DNA of 59,878 nucleotides. Source: Neolewinella marina. GTDB taxonomy: Bacteria > Bacteroidota > Bacteroidia > Chitinophagales > Saprospiraceae. The position numbers were made by a program, and so were the translations under genes. The stretch covers positions 1 through 59,878 of the forward strand of contig NZ_PDLO01000012.1 of assembly GCF_002631205.1 (NCBI RefSeq), in the 5' to 3' direction. The notes under the pieces were generated by a model. The model did no database searches, was not told the origin of the DNA, and was given only the letters and a program-made list of their open reading frames with translations. Shown one piece after another: positions 1 to 7,609 of this stretch (positions within the stretch are counted from its first letter, which is position 1; each line of letters starts with the position of its first letter).

Positions 1-12
1 CCCCACCCCCCC

Positions 13-1149
13 CTACCCCGCCGAGCCTTCCAGAAAATCCGTCACCACCCGGTAGCTTTCCTCGATGAGGTCAGTGTCAAACAGCCGCTCCGAATTCATG
101 AAGATGGCGATCGTGAGGGGCCGGTCCAGGGCGTGGATGACGAAGGTTTGGGTACCAAACCATCCCCCTCCGTGCACCGCTAAACGGTCGGTCACCTCCC
201 AGCCCATGGCGTAGTATTTGTCGCCGGGATAGACGAAGGGAACGTGGGGGTGTTCCTCCAGCTGCATCGAGCTGGGCTGGAATATCTTCCGGTGCAACCC
301 GGGGGAAAGTATCCGCTGTTCCCGCAGCGCCTGGTCGTAGGCGAAGTAGTCGGCCACGCTGGTGTACACCCCGCCGGCGCCGAGCAGACCGTTGAGGTAG
401 TGTCCGTCCACCGGTTTCCACTGGCCGGTGGAATCGCGGTCGTAGGCGCGGGCCCGCTCCGGCAGCTCTATCGGTGCGGCCGTATTGTAGAAGACGGTAT
501 GCTCCATACCCGCCGGCCGGAACACCTGCTCGCGGGCGTAGGCGGCAAAGTCCTGTCCGCTCACCTCCTCCACGATGGCGGCGAGCAGCTCGTAGGCGCC
601 GTTGTTGTAGCGGAAAACCTCCCCCGGGGGCGATTCGGTGGGCGGATTGGTCTGGTACCATTCGACCAGGTCCCGGTTCGTAGCGATCCGGGTCGAATCC
701 CATATTTCGAAGAAGGCTTCCTCCCCGTCCGGAATGCCGGAGGTGTGGTTGAGCAATTGCTCGATGGTCACGCCACGAAAGACCTCAAAGGGGAAGATGC
801 GGTAGACGGTATCGGAGAGCGACAGCCGGCCCGCGTCCACCAGGCTCAGTACCGCCAGGGCCGTGAACTGCTTGCTTACGGAAGCCATACGCATTTGGGT
901 ATTGACGGTGATGGGTTGCCCCGCCTCCAGGTCGCGCAGCCCGTAGCCCTTGCCGATCACCAGGCGACCGTCGTAAGCCACCATCAAAGCGGCACCCGGC
1001 TCGTCCGGCGCGATTTCCGTGGCGAACAGGGAGTCGAGTCGGGCCTCCAGGAGAGCTGTCCCCCGAGCGGTTCCGGAATCCGGTTCATCCCCGTCATGAC
1101 AGCCCACCAGTAAATGCATCAGCAACAATTGAAGGATCAGGTATCTCAT
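13..1149 (-). CDS. Serine hydrolase of the beta-lactamase / class C PBP family, lipoprotein
   Basis: 378 aa. The N-terminus is a lipoprotein signal with lipobox LVGC at residues 14-17, so the protein is probably anchored in a membrane facing the periplasm or cell surface. The serine beta-lactamase-like fold is shown by an SxxK motif (S90-V-S-K93), a YxN motif (Y181-N-N183) and a late HGGG motif replacing KTG. This set is typical of PF00144 esterases, D-aminopeptidases and PBP4*-like proteins rather than true resistance enzymes. The substrate cannot be told from sequence. It stands alone, 102 bp downstream of the SRPBCC gene on the same strand, and may be the last gene of that run. The stop codon lies 12 bp from the window edge, so the gene is complete. 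Confidence 0.9.
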   Translation of the reverse strand: MRYLILQLLLMHLLVGCHDGDEPDSGTARGTALLEARLDSLFATEIAPDEPGAALMVAYDGRLVIGKGYGLRDLEAGQPITVNTQMRMASVSKQFTALAVLSLVDAGRLSLSDTVYRIFPFEVFRGVTIEQLLNHTSGIPDGEEAFFEIWDSTRIATNRDLVEWYQTNPPTESPPGEVFRYNNGAYELLAAIVEEVSGQDFAAYAREQVFRPAGMEHTVFYNTAAPIELPERARAYDRDSTGQWKPVDGHYLNGLLGAGGVYTSVADYFAYDQALREQRILSPGLHRKIFQPSSMQLEEHPHVPFVYPGDKYYAMGWEVTDRLAVHGGGWFGTQTFVIHALDRPLTIAIFMNSERLFDTDLIEESYRVVTDFLEGSAG

Positions 1150-1251
1150 CCGTACTGGGTTGCGGCCGCGGCAGGCGGGCCGGTTTCCGTTTTGCTTCCT
1201 ATGCGCCGGGGGCAGTGGTTGTTACCCCCGCTCCGATTGATTTTTACGCGG

Positions 1252-1686
1252 TTAATGCGTGGTCGAGTCGGCGAGGTACGCCGGCAGCCGCTGCTGCAGA
1301 AAGTATTCCCAGCCGCCGCGGCAGCTTTCCTCGGTGAACTCCGGCACGTCATCCGGGAAGGTCTCCAGTCCCTCGTTGTATACCGTTACCCGGGTGCCGC
1401 CGTCGTCGGCGTCGGCCAGGCGGAAGGTGACGGGGCCAGCGCCCGGGTACTCCTCGTAGGTCCACACGTAGGTGATCTCCTCACCGGGTACCACCCGGGT
1501 CACTTCCCAGTGGGCGGTGAAGGTGCGTTCCTCCGACTGCATGGTGAAGCTGGTGGTGAACCCCACTTCGGGCCGGAAGTCGGGGATATTGGCGAAGTAC
1601 CATTCCCGCATTCGCCCGGGTTCAGTGAGGGCGGCCCACACTTCGGCGCGGGGGGCGGGGACTTCAGTGGTCAGGGTAACGGGCAT
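1252..1686 (-). CDS. SRPBCC (AHSA1/START-like) domain protein
   Basis: 144 aa, cytoplasmic, no signal peptide. It begins with the typical opening of the AHSA1 family (PAPRAEVWAALTEP) and continues with alternating strands and a C-terminal helix (GGWEYFLQQRLPAYL), a full-length helix-grip domain. Proteins of this family bind hydrophobic ligands or act as small-molecule-handling or co-chaperone-like factors; the ligand here is unknown. The start lies 1 bp beyond the stop codon of the VOC gene, so the two are almost certainly cotranscribed. Such VOC plus SRPBCC pairs are common in Bacteroidota and often travel with other small stress or detoxification genes. Confidence 0.9.
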   Translation of the reverse strand: MPVTLTTEVPAPRAEVWAALTEPGRMREWYFANIPDFRPEVGFTTSFTMQSEERTFTAHWEVTRVVPGEEITYVWTYEEYPGAGPVTFRLADADDGGTRVTVYNEGLETFPDDVPEFTEESCRGGWEYFLQQRLPAYLADSTTH

Positions 1687-1687
1687 A

Positions 1688-2080
1688 TCAGGTCAGTTGA
1701 ATAAGTTGGAGGTAGTTGCCGTTGTCGTCGTCCAGTACGGCCTCGTAGCCGTAGGAGGTCTGCTTGGGGTCCTTGCGGAAGACCACGCCCCGGTCCTTCA
1801 GTTCCGCCGTCGTGGCGTGGATGTCCTCGGCGCTGAAGGTCATCACCGGCATCCCCATTTCGTAGAGTTCCCGCTTGTACTGCCGTGCGATGGCGATGCC
1901 CTCCGGCTCGGTGGGTTCCAGCAGGATGGACACCGCCCCCTCCCCCGCCCCGGCCGATTTGACGATGGCCAGGTAGGCCTCGGGCATGAACATCACCTCC
2001 TCAAAGCCGAGCACCTCGGTATAGTAACGGAAGGCCTTCGCGGGATCCGCGACGAAGATGCTGACCATCGACAGCTTCAT
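1688..2080 (-). CDS. VOC (glyoxalase/bleomycin-resistance) family protein
   Basis: About 130 aa from the chosen start. The sequence opens with MKLSMVSIFVADPAKAF, the standard first strand and helix of the vicinal oxygen chelate fold, and contains a second half module with an internal repeat (VMTFSAEDIHATTAEL). The family includes metal-dependent glyoxalases, dioxygenases and resistance proteins; no specific substrate can be assigned. In-frame ATGs also exist at 2101 and 2131, but the conserved domain begins right at 2080, so I chose that one. It is the upstream partner of the SRPBCC gene, 1 bp away. Confidence 0.88.
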   Translation of the reverse strand: MKLSMVSIFVADPAKAFRYYTEVLGFEEVMFMPEAYLAIVKSAGAGEGAVSILLEPTEPEGIAIARQYKRELYEMGMPVMTFSAEDIHATTAELKDRGVVFRKDPKQTSYGYEAVLDDDNGNYLQLIQLT

Positions 2081-2159
2081 GGGGTGTTTGCAGGGAGTCA
2101 TACGGCAAAAGTTGTGCCCTAACCTACGCATTGTAGGGCAAAAGTCGGTGTCACTCCTT

Positions 2160-2495
2160 TCATCCCACGTTCCGGTGGGCGGAGTAGACGACGTCGTAGG
2201 CCCGCGGCTGGGGCTTGTAGGGCCCGATCACCGGCCGGATCCGCTGTTGCTTTTCCTCGTCCCGCCGGAATTCGTCGAAGGCGTCCCGGCTCTCCCACTG
2301 GAAGTAGTTGATCACCTTCTCGCCATCCTGGCTCAGGTGGAGGTGGGAAGAGATGAACCCCGGTTGGTGGCACACGATGTCGTGCACCAGCGCCTGTATC
2401 TTCTCGCTCAGTTCCTTCTGCTGCCACGGCTCCACCGTAAACTCAAAAATGACGGTGTATACGTCGTACCCCTCCCCCAGGTGTGCGTGTGCCAT
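2160..2495 (-). CDS. Antibiotic biosynthesis monooxygenase (ABM) domain protein
   Basis: About 111 aa from the ATG at 2495. It carries an ABM-type ferredoxin-like fold: a first strand (YTVIFEFTVEPWQQ), a helix (ELSEKIQALVHDI), the GFISSHLHLSQDGEKVINYFQW segment broken here as GFISSHLHL and INYFQWESRDAF, and a C-terminal PYDV-like strand. Members are small cofactor-free monooxygenases or heme-degrading and stress enzymes; activity here is unknown. The frame is open 99 bp further upstream, but that extension (RTDAQAHPPHNTST) looks non-coding and the domain starts at the chosen ATG. It precedes the VOC/SRPBCC pair on the same strand, 79 bp away. Confidence 0.85.
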   Translation of the reverse strand: MAHAHLGEGYDVYTVIFEFTVEPWQQKELSEKIQALVHDIVCHQPGFISSHLHLSQDGEKVINYFQWESRDAFDEFRRDEEKQQRIRPVIGPYKPQPRAYDVVYSAHRNVG

Positions 2496-2668
2496 GGTGC
2501 TCGTGTTGTGGGGCGGATGGGCTTGAGCGTCCGTCCTCCCGTGGTTGCTGGTTATGCTCACTCGTAATTTAGGCCCTAGGGGTAAGTGGGGCAACCGCGG
2601 TGGGGTTTTTCGGGGGCGCGGCCGCGGGTGCCGGGGGAATACTTACGCTTCGCGTGCCAGGGGTTTCT

Positions 2669-3058
2669 TTACCGCGGATGGCCGCGGATTCGTTTCGCCG
2701 ATTAACGCAGATAGGCCCACGCGCCGCGTGGCCGGACACTTCCACTCGCCGAGTGGAAGACAACAATCGAGAAGGAGGACACTACGTAAATCAATCTGCG
2801 GCCCAATCCGCGTAATTTGCGGTATTAATCCCTCCAGTTTACCGCAGATATACGCAGATTAATTTTTGCCACGTAACGCAGATAGGACCCACTCGGCGCG
2901 TGGGCGGACACTTCCACTCGCCGAGTGGAAGACACCAATCGATTAGGAGGACACTACCCTACGACCATCTGCGACCAAATCCGCGCAATCTGCGGTATTA
3001 CCCCCCTCCAGTTTACCGCAGATACCCGCAGATTTATTTTCGCGGATTAACGCAGATT
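2669..3058. repeat. Tandem array of ~170-bp palindromic repeat units (2 full, 1 partial)
   Basis: The gap between 2496 and 3492 has no credible gene. Instead it carries units that start with ACCGCAGAT-like sequence and end with ATCTGCGGTA, so each unit has inverted termini. Unit 1 is about 2669-2827, unit 2 about 2838-3000, and a partial left end 3012-3058; the repeat period is 170-174 bp. Inside each unit are a CCCACGCG/CGCGTGGG-type palindrome, imperfect in these two, and a perfect hairpin CTTCCACTCG-C-CGAGTGGAAG, followed by a conserved AGGAGGACACTAC box. The linker CCTCCAGTTTACCGC is shared between units. It resembles a non-autonomous palindromic element (MITE- or REP-like). No transposase is attached. 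Confidence 0.8.
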
Positions 3059-3297
3059 CTCTCTCACTGGACATTAAATAGTAATGGGTTCGCCCTTACA
3101 GCCGGCCGGATGACGGGCCGCGGCAGGGCGTTAAAAAATACACACTGTATGAGCCGGGAAAATGCTATTGGGTGAGGAGAAATACAATATGGATCGCAGG
3201 CACAATTGGTTGAGGCCAGGATCATGCGAGTTTGTGGATTTTAGTCCTGCCGGGGTTCGGCAGCCGATTAAGCCGGATGTACAGGCTTGATTTTTTG

Positions 3298-3455
3298 TTT
3301 CTTTTTCATCAAGGAAAAAGAAAAGAGAACTATACATAAGCCCACGCGGCGCGTGGGCGGCCCGCCCCCCCCTCGCCGAGTGGAAGACAACAATCGAGTA
3401 GGAGGCCGACACCACTTAAATCTATCTGCGGCCCAATCCAAGTAATCTGCGGTAA
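3298..3455. repeat. Fourth, left-truncated copy of the palindromic repeat, next to an A/T hairpin
   Basis: About 3336-3455 repeats the inner and right part of the units at 2669-3058. It has the most perfect form of the first palindrome, GCCCACGCG-G-CGCGTGGGC at 3340-3358, then CTCGCCGAGTGGAAGACAA, a slightly expanded AGGAGGCCGACACC box, and the right end ATCTGCGGTAA at 3445-3455. The left CGCAGAT terminus is missing. Immediately before it is an A/T-rich hairpin with a 10-bp stem, TTTCTTTTTC at 3298-3307 and GAAAAAGAAA at 3314-3323. The remaining 3059-3297 shows no gene or repeat that I can recognise. Confidence 0.72.
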
Positions 3456-3492
3456 CCCATTCACAAGCTTCCGAAGGAAGCGAAACCCCGCC

Positions 3493-4074
3493 CTACCGAT
3501 CATCCAATCCCAGCCCCGCCAAAATCCGCGGTATATGCTTCTCCACCCGGGCCGTGCGGGTTTTCGACTGCTTGGCAGAGGCGAAGTGCAGCAAATAGGC
3601 CCGCTGCCGACCGGGGGTGAGGCCCTCGAAGGCGGATTTCAACTCAGGGTCGCGGTCAAGCGCCGTGCGGAATTCCTCCGGGACCGGGTAATCCTTCGTG
3701 GCCTTGCGCTTCACTTCCTTCCCCGCCCGCTCGGCGGCGATGGCTTCCCGGAGGTAGGCGACGATGGTATCCTTCCGCTCGGCGATCTCCTCCGCGGTGG
3801 TGAAGCGCAGCTGCCGGGCCGCCTGGGTGTTTTCGCCGGCTTGCACGAGCAGTCCTGCCGGATCCTGGAGCAGGGCGCCCTTGAAGAACATCAGCGCGCA
3901 GTACGCCTTGAAGGGCATCAGGATGGCTACGTTCTTGCCGTCGAGGGTATAGCAGGGCTTGCCCCACTTCATGGTCTCCGTCAGACCGCATTGCAGACAG
4001 ATTTCCCGCAGTTGCACCTGCGCCTGCCGCCACTTTGTCGTTTTCTGGAAGTAGGTATCGACCGTAGGATTCAT
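3493..4074 (-). CDS. YdeI/OmpD-associated family protein (DUF1801 plus YdeI domain)
   Basis: 193 aa, cytoplasmic. The N-terminal part has the DUF1801 signature (TETMKWGKPCYTLDGKNVAIL, broken here as MKWGKPCYTL and KNVAIL, then CALMFFKGALL). The C-terminal part has the YdeI-type segment PVPEEFRTALDRDPELKSAFE, read as PVPEEFRTAL and FEGLTPGRQR, followed by LLHFASAKQSKTRTARVEKH, the standard ending of bacteriocin-protection YdeI proteins. Full length for the family. The molecular role is not established; some relatives are linked to peptide resistance or stress. It stands 34 bp downstream of the acyltransferase-like gene on the same strand and may share its transcript. Confidence 0.9.
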   Translation of the reverse strand: MNPTVDTYFQKTTKWRQAQVQLREICLQCGLTETMKWGKPCYTLDGKNVAILMPFKAYCALMFFKGALLQDPAGLLVQAGENTQAARQLRFTTAEEIAERKDTIVAYLREAIAAERAGKEVKRKATKDYPVPEEFRTALDRDPELKSAFEGLTPGRQRAYLLHFASAKQSKTRTARVEKHIPRILAGLGLDDR

Positions 4075-4108
4075 AGGGGGATTTTTAAAATGGACATCCG
4101 GTGTCGCC

Positions 4109-5212
4109 TTACACCGAGATGAAGGTGCGATTGCGGTACATGTACCAGAGGAGGAGGTACAGCAGGGCGAACCCGCCCAGGGTGGTCAGCGCCGGATAGT
4201 AGTCGCCGGTGAACTGCTCCAGGCCGAACAGCAGGTCGCCGGCGATGGAGGGGAAGCTGATGACGTGCGACAGTACGTACGCCGTAATGGCGTTCACCCC
4301 GATGACCTCCAGGGGGAAGGCCCAGCGGGTGTGGCCGCGCACGTCCACGATCCAGTAAAAGAGGGCCAGGAGGAGGAAGCAGACCCCGGAGGAGGCCAGT
4401 ACGAAGCTGCTCGTCCAGAGCTTCTTCACGATGGGGTGCCAGGTGCCCCAGAGGAGGCCCGCCGCCAGGCTGATTACCCCGGCGAGGACCAGGTAGAGGG
4501 TGATCTTTTTGGGCGGGGTGGCCGACTTGATCAGTTCGCCGGCGAACAGTCCCGACAGCGTAGTGGCCGTGAAGCCCAGTCCGCTCAGCAGCCAGGTGTA
4601 CTGCAGTCCGTCGTCGAAGCGGCCGAAGACGAGCCGGTCGACGTAGAGGGCGAAGTTGCGGTCGGGCAGCAGCTCACTCCGCCCCACCCCCGGCACCGTG
4701 GGCAGGGTCAGCAGGGCGGCGTACCCCAACAGGCAGCCGGCGAAAAGGAGGTAGCGTCCCCGGCGGTCGAGATGCAGAAAGGCCAGACAGGAAAAGAAGT
4801 AGCCCACGGCAATGGCCTGCAGGGTGTTGCTGAAGACGTGGAACCGCTCCGCGTCCCAGGCCAGCAGGTTGCCCTGCACGATCCAGCCGAGGATGAAGAG
4901 GATGACCACGCGGCGGATCAGCTTGCGGTAGATGGCCGCCCGGGTCGTCTCCTCCTGCATCCGCCGGGAAAGGCTGAAGGGGATGACGGCCCCCACCACG
5001 AAGAGGAAGAGGGGCATGATGATGTCGTAGGCCGTGGAACCGAACCACTCCGGGTGGTTGAACTGCCCGGCCACGGCCGCGGTAACCGGGGTGTCGGCCG
5101 CCTGGTGCAGCTGGGCGAAAAAGCGGTCGGCCACGATGATCATCAGCATGTCGAATCCCCGCAACACGTCAATGGAGAGGATACGCCGGGGCCGGACTTC
5201 AGGATTGTGCAT
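4109..5212 (-). CDS. Multi-TM acyltransferase-like protein (NagX / HGSNAT, DUF5009 family)
   Basis: 367 aa with about ten hydrophobic segments. It opens with RILSIDVLRGFDMLMII, the signature of the heparan-alpha-glucosaminide N-acetyltransferase-like (YeiB/NagX) family, and has a conserved polar loop with AYDIIMPLFLFVVGAVIPFS after the first TM and a later GVNAITAYVLSHVI segment. Family members are predicted to move acyl groups across the inner membrane onto sugars. In Bacteroidota they often sit in glycan-use regions, but the acceptor here is unknown. The start ATG at 5212 gives a short cytoplasmic leader before the first TM, as is normal for the family. Confidence 0.88.
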   Translation of the reverse strand: MHNPEVRPRRILSIDVLRGFDMLMIIVADRFFAQLHQAADTPVTAAVAGQFNHPEWFGSTAYDIIMPLFLFVVGAVIPFSLSRRMQEETTRAAIYRKLIRRVVILFILGWIVQGNLLAWDAERFHVFSNTLQAIAVGYFFSCLAFLHLDRRGRYLLFAGCLLGYAALLTLPTVPGVGRSELLPDRNFALYVDRLVFGRFDDGLQYTWLLSGLGFTATTLSGLFAGELIKSATPPKKITLYLVLAGVISLAAGLLWGTWHPIVKKLWTSSFVLASSGVCFLLLALFYWIVDVRGHTRWAFPLEVIGVNAITAYVLSHVISFPSIAGDLLFGLEQFTGDYYPALTTLGGFALLYLLLWYMYRNRTFISV

Positions 5213-5289
5213 GTAAGATCGACGAATTCAGTTTTCCCCCTCCCCGCTGCTCAAAGTACGTATTGCCGCCGCAACGGGAAAGCCGGTCT

Positions 5290-6300
5290 TCACCGCGGCA
5301 GAAAAACGAAACCGTTGGGGCGATTCACCCGCCCGAAGGGCGCGACGCTGAAGTCGGTCAGGTCGATCCGGCTCAGGTGGTCGTCCATGGCGTTGCTGAC
5401 CAGGGCGTGGGCCCCGTCGGGCGTCAGCTGTACGTAGATGGGGGCCCGGCCACAGTTGAGTCGGTGGAGCACCGCACCGGTGGCGGCGTCAATCACCAGC
5501 ACCACGTTGTCGAAGGGAGCCGGCGCGAAGATCAGCCGCTCGTCGGCGCTGAGGGCGGAATAGAGGAGCTGCCCCACCCCGAAGCCCCGGAGGTGGCGGA
5601 CTACCGACAGGTCACTGGTGTCGATCACGTAGAGCTCGTCGCGGCAGCTCAGCAGCAGCCGGCGGTGATCGTCCAGCGGAGCCACGCCCCGCAGCGGACT
5701 ATCGGTAGCGAAGTGTCCCCGCGGCGCCCCCGTAGTAGCGTCGAAGCGGTGGAGGCCCGCCGGCCCGGCCTGGAGATAGACGGTGGCACCGTCGGGAGAA
5801 AAGGTGAAGTTGTGGTTGCCCGCCGGCAGGGGAAAGGAACGCCGGATGTGGCCGTCGCGGGTGTCGTACACCAGCATCGAGTCGCCATACTCCACGTTCA
5901 CGAACAGCTCGCGGGGGTGGCCGGGCCGCAGGCGGATGCCGTGGGGGCCCCGGCTGCTGTCCACCGCTCCGGGGCGGTAGGTGGGCCAGTGGGCCGCGGT
6001 AGCGAGGTCGTCAGTACTGATGACCGACACCGTGGTGCCCGGCACGCCGATGGTGTAGTCGTAGTCCTCCACCCCGAAATTGGAAACGTAGGCCAGGCGC
6101 CGGGGGCCATCCAGTTCAATTTCGTGGGGATTATAGCCCACCCGAACGCTGTCGAGGGTGGTGCCGCTGGCGTCGAGCAGCTTCACCTGCCCACTGCCCT
6201 GTTCGACCACGAGGACGCGCCAGCCCGCCGGGCGGGGCCGCAGGGTGTGGCAGCCCAGGAACAGGCAGATACTCAGCAAGGCAGCGAGGGCGGGGCGCAT
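5290..6300 (-). CDS. YncE-like beta-propeller lipoprotein
   Basis: 336 aa. The N-terminus MRPALAALLSICLFLGCHTL is a lipoprotein signal with lipobox LFLGC. The rest is made of repeated blade-like units of the YVTN/YncE type (for example PHEIELDGPRRLAYVSNFG, NFTFSPDGATVYL, LSADERLIFAPAP, VQLTPDGAHALVSN), consistent with a seven-bladed propeller. Such proteins are exported and bind ligands or partners; no enzymatic residues can be identified. It lies 77 bp upstream of the acyltransferase-like gene and 58 bp downstream of the DUF1648 gene, all on the minus strand. Confidence 0.85.
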   Translation of the reverse strand: MRPALAALLSICLFLGCHTLRPRPAGWRVLVVEQGSGQVKLLDASGTTLDSVRVGYNPHEIELDGPRRLAYVSNFGVEDYDYTIGVPGTTVSVISTDDLATAAHWPTYRPGAVDSSRGPHGIRLRPGHPRELFVNVEYGDSMLVYDTRDGHIRRSFPLPAGNHNFTFSPDGATVYLQAGPAGLHRFDATTGAPRGHFATDSPLRGVAPLDDHRRLLLSCRDELYVIDTSDLSVVRHLRGFGVGQLLYSALSADERLIFAPAPFDNVVLVIDAATGAVLHRLNCGRAPIYVQLTPDGAHALVSNAMDDHLSRIDLTDFSVAPFGRVNRPNGFVFLPR

Positions 6301-6358
6301 GATTCGACCGTTGGCTTACCAGTAAGATAACGGCTTTTGGCCTCCCCAATGCGGGAAT

Positions 6359-6868
6359 TCAGGTGTCCCGGACGGCCCGGTAGGCGAACACGGCCAGGGT
6401 ACCGAATACGGCCAGCAGGAAGAGGGGGGTGAACCAGGCGCCCAGTCCGTCCTGCTGCCCCAGGGCCACCCGCACCGTAGCGGAGGTGATGTAGACGAAG
6501 GCCCAGACGGTCACCGCCGTCACGGCCCTCACCATCCGGATGGCATTGCGGTACTGCCGGCGGGCGTTCTCGTGGGTGATGCGGCGGGGGTAATTGAAGG
6601 TGTGGGGGTGTCGGGCCGCCCAGTAGCTGCCGACCTGCAGCAGCAGTCCCAGCCCCACCAGCCACCAGATGTGGACCTTGTCGCCGTAGCGGTCGGGCAT
6701 TCCGAACAGGTCGAAGTGGAGGGGTATGCGCTCCGGCAGTTCGCCGTAGGCCAGCAGCACCACGGTGAAGTGGGCGATCACCCCCAGCCAGCCGGCCAGG
6801 GCGAGCCGCTGATCGCCGGGGGTGGGCGGCAGATCGGGGCGCGGGCGGGCGGGATCGCGGGGCATCAC
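6359..6868 (-). CDS. DUF1648 domain membrane protein
   Basis: 169 aa with about four membrane segments. After a proline-rich cytoplasmic leader and the first TM comes the hallmark LPERIPLHFDLFGMPDRYG, the DUF1648 motif also found in SdpI-type immunity proteins. The SdpI C-terminal domain is absent, so this is a short DUF1648 protein and not a full SdpI homologue. Function unknown. Two Met codons occur at the start; the first is used here. A terminator for the upstream lipoprotein gene lies between the two genes, so this gene probably has its own promoter. Confidence 0.8.
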   Translation of the reverse strand: MMPRDPARPRPDLPPTPGDQRLALAGWLGVIAHFTVVLLAYGELPERIPLHFDLFGMPDRYGDKVHIWWLVGLGLLLQVGSYWAARHPHTFNYPRRITHENARRQYRNAIRMVRAVTAVTVWAFVYITSATVRVALGQQDGLGAWFTPLFLLAVFGTLAVFAYRAVRDT

Positions 6869-6927
6869 GGCCGGGGAGTATGGAAGGTGAGTAAGGCGTA
6901 CATCACCTCCATAAGATACGGCGGGAC

Positions 6928-6962
6928 AAAAAAACGCAGGCCCGTATCGCTACGGGCCTGCG
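6928..6962 (-). terminator. Rho-independent terminator of the small lipoprotein gene
   Basis: A perfect 12-bp stem, CGCAGGCCCGTA (6935-6946) and TACGGGCCTGCG (6951-6962), with a TCGC loop. On the minus strand it is followed by seven T residues (A run at 6928-6934). It begins 28 bp after the stop codon of the gene at 6990-7424. Confidence 0.92.
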
Positions 6963-6989
6963 CTGATCAATAAAGCCGAAGCTTTGGGA

Positions 6990-7424
6990 TTATTGCTGTA
7001 CGGAGCCGAGTACCTGCTGAACCTGAGCCAGCAGGGTTTCGATTTCGGTGCGGTCGGTTACCTCACCGGCGCGTACGCCTTCGGTGACGGTGTCGAGCTG
7101 CTCGATTACGTTCTCCAGTTGCTGTTGGGCATCGCCTTCCAGCATGGTCACCTGGTTCTCCAGCGAGGAGATACCGAGTTCCATTTTTTCGGCGGCGGTA
7201 GCGAACTGACCACCGTCGATGTCAGCCAGGGCGGCTTCGAAGTGGGTGGTGTAAGCGGTGGCGTCCTCCATCATGGCGGCGTCCTCCATTTCAACGGGTT
7301 CGGCGGCTACTTCCATGCCGGGGGTGAGTTCCTGCTCGGTACCGTCAACGGTCTCGGTGGAAGAAGAATCGCTACAGCTGGCAAAAACGAGGCCGAGAAA
7401 GCCTGCAATCAAAACGTGTTTCAT
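6990..7424 (-). CDS. Small lipoprotein with helical C-terminal domain, function unknown
   Basis: 144 aa. The start at 7424 gives MKHVLIAGFLGLVFASCSDSS, a lipoprotein signal with lipobox FASC at residues 14-17. A Ser/Glu/Met-rich linker (residues 18-55) leads into a helical region of about 90 residues with coiled-coil-like spacing (AATAEKMELGISSLENQV-like, LENVIEQLDTVTEGV, EIETLLAQVQQVL). No family was recognised. The open frame continues 90 bp upstream but that part does not look like protein and would spoil the signal. It is a single-gene unit closed by a strong terminator. Confidence 0.75.
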   Translation of the reverse strand: MKHVLIAGFLGLVFASCSDSSSTETVDGTEQELTPGMEVAAEPVEMEDAAMMEDATAYTTHFEAALADIDGGQFATAAEKMELGISSLENQVTMLEGDAQQQLENVIEQLDTVTEGVRAGEVTDRTEIETLLAQVQQVLGSVQQ

Positions 7425-7609
7425 GGTAATCTGAAGGTTATGTGAACTGCCCTCCCCCCTGCGCCCTGGCCAACGTGGCGCGGCGATCGGGTGAAAGACA
7501 TGGTGAAGACGCACGGCCGCCGTTCGGTCACATCTTTTCTTAAAAATCTTTTAAAGTTTTTTTGGCCCCGGGGGGCGGGTGCCGTGTGACGGGTCCGCAG
7601 GGCCCGGGT

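Noticed and set aside
3131..3415. Small minus-strand open frame of 94 codons in the repeat region.
   Set aside because: It runs through repeat DNA and the A/T hairpin, has no domain or signal sequence, and its composition is unlike neighbouring genes.
2669..3455. The palindromic repeats as CRISPR or as an attachment site.
   Set aside because: Units are ~170 bp and contain hairpins, with no regular unique spacers; no integrase or tRNA gene is present.
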